Source: Effrenium voratum (Eukaryota; Sar; Dinophyceae; Suessiales; Symbiodiniaceae). Taken from it: DNA of 64,000 nucleotides. Within the stretch, counting starts at the first letter, position 1. Every line of letters starts with the position of its first letter. The notes beneath the pieces are model-generated. The model was not told the DNA's origin. It was given only the letters and a program-made list of their open reading frames with translations, and did no database searches. This document shows, one piece after another, positions 31,317 through 40,862 of the stretch. Location of the stretch: assembly GCA_963377175.1 (NCBI GenBank), contig CAUJNA010001757.1, forward strand, positions 606,268-670,267, in the 5' to 3' direction. A program made the translations under genes and the position numbers.

Positions 31317-31359
<43 letters not shown>

Positions 31360-31361
31360 GG

Positions 31362-31413
<52 letters not shown>

Positions 31414-31422
31414 GTGTGTTGT

Positions 31423-31519
<97 letters not shown>

Positions 31520-31671
31520 GGCCGCCCAGGTTCAAGAATGGGAAGATCCTGACGAAGTCTGTTGGCTGGCGGACCAGCACTAAGTCCAAGAAGGGGTCCA
31601 AAGCGAGCGCGCCGGACCCGATTTGTGAGACGGACTTTGGCAAAGAAGAAGGCCTCCCCCTGACGGACTAG
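30943..31671 (+). pseudogene. Two coding-like blocks split by a TTG tract
   Basis: Block one, about 30943-31146, reads AMCLLPDLPDLPDLPAMPQA and FFNGGDVPMVDAMAHTWDRC, with plausible coding composition. Block two, about 31520-31671, reads FKNGKILTKSVGWRTSTKSK and CETDFGKEEGLPLTD, then TAG. Both lie in the same reading phase, with one TGA inside the intervening 373-bp triplet tract. The tract is either an expanded intron or an in-frame Cys/Leu run. Function unknown. Confidence 0.35.
31147..31519 (+). repeat. Trinucleotide tract (TGC/TTG)n, 373 bp
   Basis: Starts as TGC/TTG triplets, with brief interruptions at about 31190 and 31310, and continues as (TTG)n to the end. On the minus strand it is (CAA)n/(GCA)n, which makes poly-Gln, poly-Asn or poly-Thr frames appear open. 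Confidence 0.97.
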
Positions 31672-31792
31672 TGCTGGTAGCCAACATGTCGGCATCATGA
31701 TGCCTGACTGATGAGGCCAGCAGCAGCCAGGAGCCAGGGGCCCAGTCATTGCAAAGCGGGTTGAACTCACATAGACTTAGCCTGGCTGTAGG

Positions 31793-32424
31793 CAATCCAC
31801 CGCCTCCCGGGAAACAGCCGAAACAGCCGCAAAAGTAATTAAATCCACCGTTTCCCGTAACAGCCGCCAAGGTAACCCGCCACAGCTCCAAGCAAACAGC
31901 TGCCAAGGGAATCCACCGTTTCCCAGGAGACAGCCGGAGCCAGAGGGAATCCATCGGTTCCCGGGAAACAGCCTAGAGGTAATCCACCGTTTCCCGGGAA
32001 CAGCCGGAGCCAGAGGTAATCCATCGTTTCCCGAAAAACAGCCTAGAGGTAACACCGTTTCCCGGGAAACAGCCGGAGCCAGATTTAATCCATCGTTTCC
32101 CGGGAAACAGCCTAGAGGTAATCCATCGTTTCCCGGGAAACAGCCCAGAGGCAATCCACTGTTTCCCGGGAAACAGCCGGAGCCAGAGGCAATCCATCGT
32201 TTCCCGAAAAACAACCTAGAGGTAATCCACCGTTTCCCGGGAAACAGCCTAGAGGTAATCCACCGTTTCCCGGGAAACAGCCGGAGCCAGAGGTAATCCA
32301 TCGTAATCCACCGTTTCCCGGGAAACAGCCGGAGCCAGAGGCAGAGGTAATCCACCGTTTCCCGGGAAACAGCCTAGAGGTAATCCTTCCTGCCCGGGCG
32401 AGCAGAGGCTGGCCGGGCCCTAGA
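31793..32424 (+). repeat. Minisatellite whose unit contains the palindrome GTTTCCCGGGAAAC
   Basis: Units of about 31-48 bp run TAATCCACC, GTTTCCCGGGAAAC, then AGCCTAGAGG or AGCCGGAGCCAGAGG. About a dozen units are seen; several carry the perfect 14-bp palindrome and others single-base variants. The reverse frame is open only because of the repeat. Confidence 0.95.
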
Positions 32425-32541
32425 GGTACTACCATGCTGGTTTTCAGACAAATTACCTTGTCAAGAAAGGGGAAGGTATTATCCTACAAGATTCCACCAA
32501 GAATGCCTCCAGGGGCTGCCAGATACCTTGAGGTAATTTCT

Positions 32542-32572
32542 GGGCTGTTTCCCGGGAAACGGTGGATTACCT
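32542..32572 (-). repeat. Single inverted copy of the palindrome unit
   Basis: GGGCTGTTTCCCGGGAAACG, then GTGGATTACCT, is the reverse complement of the array unit (AGGTAATCCACC, palindrome, AGCCC). It lies about 120 bp beyond the array end. Confidence 0.85.
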
Positions 32573-33536
32573 TTCACCGGCTGAGTAGCCATGAGTAGCC
32601 ATGCCAAAGGGCGCTTGATCTTGAGCATGGTTCTGCACGCCTCTTGCAACACATGGCGCGTTAAGTTAGATCTTTATTAGTTGAAGATGTCCCTTCGTAG
32701 CTGGATGTGGGTTCACTTTTGACGTAGCGTTGATTCCTGGAGCTTCCCAGGGAGATTTGGAGGAAGTCCTTCTGATCTAGTGTTTGATTTTCACTTGTGG
32801 ATTTGAGTTCACCAACTAGCCTTTCCCGAGCCGACAGGGGCGTGTTATGTCAGGGAATCTGCCTGAAGTGCCACCCCCTTAGTGTGATCAACTTGGGGCT
32901 ACTTTTCCCAGCTGTTCAATTTGGCTAAAGATCGACAATTCAAATTTGCTGACGGAGGACCTGCAGCTTGAGTCGTTTGATCCACTATAAAAAAGGATCT
33001 GATTTGGCACTCCCGTAAGTTTGTCAGCGTTGCTTGCCAATCTAGCTTGAGGAGCACAATATGATGTTTGACCTTGAGACCTTTCAGCGCTTTGTTGGCG
33101 GATGATGTTGCCACTAAAATTAGGGACTGACATTGGCATTATGTGCAGACAATAAACCTAGTATTGGCGTTGACATTTGTTTTGTTTGTTTAGATGTTTG
33201 GCAGATATTTCCACAAACCGGTGGCAAACCACTTTGTTCTAATGGCAGACGGAAGGGGGGGGAGAATGTCTGAACGTTGAGTCGTTGCTTTTTCTTTTGC
33301 ACATTTGGCTCTCCACTCGCTTCCAGTCATCGCAGCCAAGGTGATGTTGCCGGAGCGTACCAGACTGCAATTTTGTCGGTTGGGCGCCCCCATGTCGGAG
33401 AGAAGGAGGAGCTGGAGGAGGACTGGTCAAAGCGCAAGGCCACTTGCCAGAATCAGCCCCAGCCCTAATATACTATTTACTTCCTTACTCATTGTTACAT
33501 TGCCATGTTTGCAACTCAGCTTGCTTATGCCTGACC
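32573..33536. other. Stretch without a supported gene
   Basis: A plus-strand trace around 33281-33466 (SHRSQGDVAGAYQTAIL, VGEKEELEEDWSKRKA) could be an upstream exon of the gene that follows. Nothing else is recognisable. Confidence 0.3.
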
Positions 33537-36484
33537 TGTCGAGGAAGAAGTCCGCGAGGCTGTTGTGCACTTGTACTCGGGCGACCAAGCAGCGTCTTTG
33601 GCCTTCTGCAGAAGGTGAGGGCCGTGACCATTGACGGATGCAGCGCCATGCTCAAGGTAGCGGCGTTGATGGCGGAGTTTTGCCCGAACTTGACGGTGCG
33701 CTGGAGGGACCGAGCCCACGCCATCAGGACCTTCTAGGGCCCAAGAAAGTGACGGATGCTGTAACTGTTGTAACTGTAGCATGCACAAGTGTGGCTTCGG
33801 CTGTTTGGAGTAATTTGTTTTGATTATTTTGCAGTGTATGCTCAGAGGCAATGGCATGGGGTGTCCCATCCGCGTGAAACCTTCGGTACGATCGCGCTGG
33901 AGAAGCCGCTGAGGGGGAGCACACTTGCATTGCCGGATTTCACGAGCTCGTGCTGGGGTCCCAGGGGCTGATTCCCAAACTGAAGGACTCCTACGAACTG
34001 CAGCTCAAGTTGCAGGCGATCATGTTGGATAGCAGATGCGCCCGGAACCTTCCAGCGTTCAAGGGCACTAGCTTCTCAGCTGACTAAAATTGATCTTTAG
34101 ACGCTTTAGGACAGGAGTTTCCTTGTGTCACAGTAATATCAGTATCTCAGTTCATAGACCCCGTGGTAGTTAAATAATCGTCGAGGCCATGTTACTTTCC
34201 ATAATTCTGGCCATTATCCATATCCTTTGCGCAAGTTAGGCTTCAGCCCGATCAGGTTCGACACCGCCGCAGAACCTTGTCGGAGGCTGTGCGAACTGCT
34301 TGTGCCAGTAGCGTTACTTCTGGCTACGCAGGCGGAGGCTGGCTGGGGCGATGTGGACTTGACACCCCTCGACAATCCACGACAAAGTTGTTTCACAAAG
34401 CCATCGTTCTGCCATTGGCTATCTGTTCCCCCTCAGTAAAAACAGCACAGACCCCCTAATTCCCCCCGAGACCCTCGTCTGCCCCCCCGATCCGCTTTCT
34501 GGTGAGAGGAAATATTTTGGTTGTTTAACGAATTGGCCTGCGCAAAGATTTAGTTTTTGCGAAGTTGGACAAACCGTCGCTAGTATTTGAGGGCCTTTTA
34601 TTAGTAGGCTTGCTGAATCAGGCGGGATGGGCTCGCAAACTAAGGAAGTTTCGCGAGCGGCTGGTTCCTTGGTCGCAGGATCCACGCCTGCCGACGAACG
34701 AGAAGTTGCGGAATAGGAGCGCCTTGAAGCGGATGACGCGGATCTGTCGTCGATGGTTTTTCGCTCTTGCGCCGTTTTGACGTAGACTGGCATGATCCTG
34801 CCCATTGCCAAATGGAGAAGGCAGAGTTCGCCGGAAGGCGCGCGGCGCAGCCAAGTTACTTTGTCAACACTTACAGCTCTGGCCCTGGTTTAACTTTAAC
34901 AGTAGTAAGGTTTGGAGACTTTTGAGGCAGCTTGCTGCCTTTTCCTGGAAGCCCGAATCGTGGAGGACCAGGAGGGCCAGGCGGACGCTTGCTTGCACAT
35001 GGTCATCAAGCAAGCTGTGTGGGCAAAAGCCATCTACCATGGGTCGGAAGTGCAGTACTTGTGGGACAGCAGGACCGACAAGCTTCGCTGATCTTTCGCA
35101 CGATTTGTTGCTTTAAGTTTGAAAATTTGTTGGCGGTGTAGACTGTGCCGGATTTGCCCACTGTTCTCAACGCCCGAACGCCAGCAAAGCTTTGGCAGGA
35201 CCAAGGCGGATGACCTCACGAAGGCTTTGACCGCAGTTGGCACCATTGTCCGACTCTTGCTGAAGCAGCTTGATGCCGAGCTGCCGGAGCAAGCCCTTGA
35301 AATGGCATTCTCCTGCTTTGATTTGAGCTCTGCCAGAAAGGAGTTGCAGAACCCTGGTCACTGGACCGGTTTTGAAACAGCCAACGAAATTCGTGTTCGC
35401 CGGCTGCTCAAGGAGGGGCTCAGAATTATGGACCACGAGGAGGTGCGTGCTGCAGTTCGCGACTTCTGGTCAGCAATGCTGGAGCTTATTCGTTTGCCGG
35501 AAGCAGAGGTGACGGACAATCGCGTGGCTTGGGCGAATAAGAGGCACTCCGGAGGGCCAGCTTTGAACATGTTGGTGGGTTTCTACTTGGTCATGGAGGA
35601 TGGAACTGTTCGCGTAGAACGCAGTCACGCGCACTGCAAGGTCTTGCAAACAGCCCATGCCGGACCATTGTCAGATGACGGAGTCAGCTTGGAGCAACTC
35701 GTTGCCTTAAAGTTGGATGGGCCGGAAGCCGTGGCGGAGGCACCCAGCAGTTCTACAGGCAGTTCTCGGGTGCCGGACCTTCAGTTGACGGACTTCGCAA
35801 GAGAGTTCCTGCGGGAATGGCGCCGGAAGCACGGGGCGCGGTTCAGGGTGTACAAGCAGGGCAGCCGGAAGGGACGCAAGGGATCGAGCCGAGCCAACAC
35901 GGCGGCAGCCACGAAGAGGCAGCAGCAGGAAGCCCTGAAGCAGCGCAGTGCTCCTCGGACAGCCGGGCCCGGCCAGTTTTGCCAGCGTCTTGCATGGAGT
36001 GTCGGTGTTGGCTGCCAAGCGTGCATTTTCAATGACTGCGCCGGATGATGAGCTTGGGCCGGATTTGAAACGCTTCAAAAAGAGGACAGTCTTCATCAAG
36101 CGCAACAACTTAGCGGTTGCGCGGCAGCGCACTTTCTGTCCATCTGGCAACCCTTTTGGGAAGCAAACTCTCAAAAGGGCCCAGGTGTTCACGAAGGCGG
36201 CGGGCAATGTTTCTGCAGAGATGGAAGCTTTGAGGATATCCAACTTGGCCCGTGTGAAGTTGGTGGACGCTTGCCTGTTGGAGTGCTCTTTGCCAGAGTC
36301 TGCAGCAGGAGACGATCGGGGTGCCAGAGACTGGCGGGTCCGTCGGCTTTTTGACAGCGACAGCCAGGATCTCTACACCTACATTGCGCAAAGCCACCTC
36401 ATCGTGCTGGACAACTTCTCGGATCTGGCGTCAAAGCGCCCTGGGAAGCAGCTGCTTTCTCCCACTTGTTATTGTTGTCAATAA
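33537..36484 (+). pseudogene. Multi-block gene or pseudogene with a hAT-transposase-like layout
   Basis: Coding blocks in order on the plus strand. 33537-33740: EEEVREAVVHLYSGD, then TIDGCSAMLKVAALMAEF and VRWRDRAHAIRT. 33835-34085, after a TTTTGCAG acceptor-like site: FHELVLGSQGLIPKLKDSYE. 34215-34350: RFDTAAEPCRRLCELL. 34790-34895: WHDPAHCQMEKAEFA. 34950-35095: HMVIKQAVWAKAIYHGSE. 35195-35960: a long block with LPEQALEMAFSCFDLSS, ALNMLVGFYLVMEDGTVRVE and RSHAHCK. After a frameshift near 35950, 35960-36484. The DG...RDRAH pattern and the late VERSHA segment recall hAT transposases. It may be a repeated dinoflagellate family of unknown function. Several block borders could be introns. Confidence 0.5.
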
Positions 36485-37066
36485 TTCAGACATTCCGGAT
36501 TTTTTTGGTAGACTCAAACTCAACACTGAAGACTAAGATGATGTGGAATCTTTAATAGTAATATTGGTTGACAATTACTGCAGGCTCCCGCTAACGCGCG
36601 TTCCAGTTAGAGTTGCAACCCGGAAGCTGAGTCTTGACTCGCCTGTGCCTGACAAAAGCATCTTTAAACCCCTGGGGCGCCAAGCAAAAACAAGCTCCGG
36701 CCAAAAGCGCTATCCCGTCAACAATTGCTGCGCCTTGCTCCTACAAGTTTATTGCATCAGCCGTCAGACTTGAGTCAAGCAAGTTCTTCAAGCCCAGGCC
36801 TCGGCAAGACGTCCGGCAGCCACAGGCGGCGGCAAGTCCGGCAGCCTGGCAACGGCACACACATCCGTTTGCAAACAAGGATGACAACTTTGCCGGCATA
36901 CAACCAAAAGCGCCCGAACACCTGCTCAACCCATGCAACTGGCAACACGTGTGTCTGGGAGCCATTTTGTTTTCAGACCTGTAGTAAACAAAAAAAGGCT
37001 GTCTGCGCGACCCGGGCAAAACAAGCTGAGGCGTGCCCGCGCAGCTTCAAAAGCCCGTTTTGTCCG
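36485..37066. other. Stretch without a supported gene
   Basis: Plus-strand frames (36634-36984, 36725-37165) overlap each other and lack motifs. Possibly 3' sequence of the preceding gene. Confidence 0.25.
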
Positions 37067-38122
37067 TCAGAGTTCCGCACTTGCTACGCCGGCACCACGC
37101 TGGATCCGACGGATCTGCAAGTACAAATCCCAGAGAAGATCGGCAGAGCTCGTTGTCTCTGCTAGCTTTAGTACACCCGGCGGCAGTCCGGCCCTCGCCT
37201 TTGCTGCGGGCCTGCCCTTTGGCTTCGCCTTAGCCTTGCCTTTGGCACTGGCTACTCGCCGGTAGTCCTCTTCCGTCAGGAAGATTGACCAGCGGTTCCT
37301 GGACAACGGCACAAAAGATTTCACAAAGGAGTCGTCCGACTTCGAAGTGCCGGCCATGGGGTCCGCCAGCCGTTTACTGTGGCAAAGCAAGCCCTTGATA
37401 CCCTGCGCCGGGTTCTGGCAGAAGGCCTCCCAAGCATCCGTTTGCAAAACCGGCAAGCCAAATGCTGCAGCTGTCACCGCCATCTTTGCAAAGCGGGGCC
37501 TGAGATGTGAGTGCGAGGGCCACGGCAAAAATGCAGAACCCAACAGCAATGACATTTTACTAGGGCGGAAGGAGACACACCTAATAAACACTTCCTTGAA
37601 GGCAAAGTCGGGGGTCCTGGGGCCGGCCGGCAGTGACGGCGTGGCCTCCAACAAGTCCTGGGCAGGGGGCTCCGGCTGGGGGCCCTGGGGCCTTCGGAGT
37701 CAGAGCGGACTCCGTCAAGAGCTTCTTCGTGCGCTCAGCACACATTGGAGCCCGTGTGCAAACTTATGTCAAACAGTTTACCTGAGGCGACTGTACGGAT
37801 CTCTAGTTGTCAAACCTTCTGAGCTGAGAGAACGAGAACCATGATGCTGACACACACCCGCCTTGCGCTTCTGCGTCTTGCTGGGGCGCTCCGCCTCCGG
37901 CTCTGCTGCTGCGGCGGGCTCCGGCTCGGCCGGCAGTGCCTTCGGCTCCGGCTGCGGTGCCTCAGCAACCCAACTCCCAATGTTTGCACAAGTGATTTTT
38001 TAAAATTCGCTCAGACTCGCTGGCCCAGACCTGCCGAGTTGCCATCTTCCGGCTGCTGCAGGTGCGGGCGTGGTACTCACGCTTGCGCTGCTTATTGTTC
38101 TTCACCGGCAAATCCGCCATGA
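37067..38122 (-). CDS. Small basic protein gene, two or three blocks
   Basis: The first block starts at 38122 with MADLPVKNNKQRKREYHART and runs through MATRQVWASESERILKNH to a stop near 37963. A second, about 37850-37960, is Ala/Glu/Pro-rich (EPKALPAEPEPAAAAEPE) and ends RPSKTQKRKAG next to GTGTGT, a donor-like site. The third, 37067-37654, is the longest: AFGLPVLQTDAWEAFCQN, FVKSFVPLSRNRWSIFLTEE, a Lys/Ala/Pro-rich KAKAKPKGRPAAKARAG with an AT-hook-like GRP core, and LWDLYLQIRRIQRG before the stop. Block order and splicing are inferred. A nuclear, DNA-binding role would fit but is not shown. Family not recognised. Confidence 0.42.
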
Positions 38123-38639
38123 TTCGAGGACACCGGCAAAAAAGGCAAAGGCAGCTGAGCAAAAGGACAGCTACATGCCCGGGCTGTTTTACAAGTGGCA
38201 AGTTGCAAGCTTTGTGCTGCCCTGCGTGACCAATGATCCGCTCATGGTGACCTACTGAGCTCAGACTCTCTGACTGCTGCACTGCTCCGGCAACCCAGCA
38301 CTGTCAGTCCTTCGCTCCACTGCCACTCCAGCAGCGGCGGCAGGTCCCGGCAGCCTTGCAACATGAGACACCAGCCAAGCTTGCAGTGCAACTAAGCGGC
38401 AAAACGCTCACCCCCTAGCTATTCAAAAGATAAGGGCCGAGGGCTTTAACCACAATAATACCTCCGACACAGAAGGGGGCTTGGAACGAAGAAGCTCCGA
38501 TAAATGTCCGTCATTCATGGCTCCCCTGAGACAAAACAGTGAGGGCACACTGGACAGCAATCCGGCAAGCAAGGCTCCCCAACTGGCTGGCCCCCTCGTC
38601 CGTCCAACCTGAGCGCACGAGCACGAGCGAGGCGAGGCA
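38123..38639. other. Stretch without a supported gene
   Basis: Includes upstream sequence of the minus-strand gene at 37.1-38.1 kb. No promoter element is evident, as is usual in dinoflagellates. Nothing else is seen. Confidence 0.3.
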
Positions 38640-40410
38640 AGGCGAGATGAGAAACTGAGTAAGAGTGACTGAGTGGGTCAGTGAATGAGTGGGCGAGTGG
38701 GTGGGTGAGTGAGTGAGCGAGCGAGCGAGCGAGGGAGTGAGTGAGTGAGTGAGTGAGTGAGTGAGTGAGGGAGGGAGGGAGGGAGGGAGGGAGCGAGGGA
38801 GTGAGGGAGTCAGGGAGTGAGGGAGTGAGGGAACGAGGGAGTGAGGGAGTGGGAGAGTGAGTGAGTGAGTGAGTGAGCAAGCGAGCGAGCGAGTGAGTGA
38901 GTGAGTGGAGTGGAGTGGAGTGGAGTGGAGTGGAGTGGAGTGGAGTGGAGTGGAGTGGAGTGGGGTGGGGTGGGGTGGAGTGGAGTGGAGTGGAGTGGAG
39001 TGGAGTGGAGTGGAGTGGAGTGGAGTGGAGTGGAGTGGAGTGGAAGAGCAGAGCGGAGCGGAGCGGAGCGGAGCGGAGTGGAGTGTGTGAGTGAGTGACA
39101 GAGTGAGTGAGCATGTGAGTGAGCATGTGAGTGAGCATGTGAGTGAGTGAGTGAGTGAGTGAGTGAGTGAGTGAGCGAACGAGTGAGTGAGTGAGTGAGC
39201 ATGTGAGTGAGTGAGTGAGTGAGTGAGTGAGTGAGTGAGTGAGTGAGTGAGTGAGTGAGCGAGTGAGTGACTGAGTGGAGTGGAGTGGAGTGGAGTGGAG
39301 TGGAGTGGAGTGGAGCGGAGCGGAGCGGAGCGGAGTGGAGTGGAGTGGAGTGGAGTGGAGTGGAGTGGAGTCGAGTGACGAGTGGGGTGAGTGGAGTGAG
39401 TGGAGTGGAGTGAGTGGAGTGAGTGGAGTGAGTGGAGTGAGTGGAGTGAGTGGAGTGAGTGGAGTGAGTGGAGTGAGTGGAGTGAGTGGCGTGAGTGAAG
39501 TGAGTGGAGTGAGTGGTGGAGTCAGTGGTGAAGTGAGTGGAGTGAGTGGTGGAGTCAGTGGTCGAGTGAGTGGTCGAGTGAGTGAGTGAGTGAGTGAGTG
39601 AGTGAGTGAGTGAGTGAGTGAGTGAGTGAGTGAGTGAGTGAGTGAGTGAGTGAGTGAGTGAGTGAGTGAGTGAGTGAGTGAGTGAGTGAGTGAGTGAGTG
39701 AGTGAGTGAGTGAGTGAGTGAGTGAGTGAGTGAGTGAGTGAGTGAGTGAGTGAGTGAGTGAGTGAGTGAGTGAGTGAGTGAGGTGAGTGAGTGAGTGAGT
39801 GAGTGAGTGAGTGAGTGAGTGAGTGAGTGAGTGAGTGAGTGAGTGAGTGAGTGAGTGAGTGAGTGAGTGAGTGAGTGAGTGAGTGAGTGAGTGAGTGAGT
39901 TGAGTTGAGTTGAGTTGAGTTGAGTTGAGTTGAGTTGAGTTGAGTTGAATGGAGTGGAGTGGAGTGGAGTGGAGTGGAGTGGAGTGGAGTGGAGGTGAGG
40001 TGAATAGAGCGAGTGAGTGAGTGAGTGAGTGAGTGAGTGAGTGAGTGAGTGAGTGAGTGAGTGAGCAAGTGAGCGAGTGAGCGAGTGAGCGGAGTGGAGT
40101 GGAGTGGAGTGGAGTGGAGTGGAGTGGAGTGGAGTGGAGTGGAGTGGAGTGGAGTGGAGTGGAGTGGAGTGGAGTGGAGTGGAGTGGAGTGGAGTGGAGT
40201 GAGTGGAGTGGAGTGGAGTGGAGTGGAGTGGAGTGGAGTGGAGTGGAGTGGAGTGGAGTGGAGTGAGTGAGTGTGAGAGTGTGAGTGAGAATGAGTCTGT
40301 GTGAGTGAGTATGTGAGTGAGCATGAGTGAGTGAGTGAGTAAGTGAGTGGGTGAGTGGAGTGAGTGAGTGAGTGAGTGAGTGGAGTGAAAGAGTGAGTAA
40401 GCACGAAAAG
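38640..40410 (+). repeat. Large block-structured array of GAGT tetramers and GGAGT pentamers
   Basis: About 1.75 kb almost free of C on the plus strand. (GAGT)n blocks alternate with (GGAGT)n blocks (38906-39042, 39273-39370, 39949-39993, 40090-40264). There is a nine-base GGAGTGAGT block at 39395-39500, a TTGAG block at 39899-39948, a long pure GAGT run at 39570-39898 and GAGCATGT variants at about 39108-39210. All three minus-strand frames are open for hundreds of codons purely because the repeats contain no stop. Confidence 0.98.
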
Positions 40411-40432
40411 AGGTGGAAAGGTGGAGAAAAGC

Positions 40433-40862
40433 GGGGCCGAAGCCACTGGTAAAGTGACCGGGGCCGAAGCCACCGGTAACCGGGCCGAAGCCACCGGTAA
40501 AAGTGACCGGGGCCGAAGCCGCCGGTAAAAGTGACCGGGGCTGAAGCCACCGGTAACCGGGGTCGAAGCCACCGGTAAAAGAGACCGGGGCCGAAGCCAC
40601 CAGTAAAGAGACCAGGGCCGAAGCCACTGGTAAAGTGACCGGGGCCGAAGCCACCGGTAACCGGGACTGGTAAAAGTGACCGGGGCCGAAGCCGCCGGTA
40701 AAAGTGACCGGGGCTGAAGCCACCGGTAACCGGGGTCGAAGCCACCGGTAAAAGAGACCGGGGGGCCGACCAGCCACCAGTAAAGAGACCAGGGCCGAAG
40801 CCACTGGTAAAGTGACCGGGGCCGAAGCCACCGGTAACCGGGGCCGAAGCCACCGGTAAAAA
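40433..40862 (+). repeat. Higher-order repeat of a GGCCGAAGCCACCGGTAA unit
   Basis: Short units (GTGACCGGGGCCGAAGCC, then ACCGGTAAA or variants) are arranged into a larger unit of about 175-185 bp. The larger unit occurs twice, at about 40433-40620 and 40617-40795, with a truncated third copy to 40862. Matching variants (ACTGG, GCCGG, GGTCG) recur at the same place in each copy. Confidence 0.93.

Noticed and set aside
30709..31770. Minus-strand poly-Gln/poly-Asn/poly-Thr protein of 353 codons
   Set aside because: Frames open only through the triplet tract; the flanks lack coding composition on this strand.
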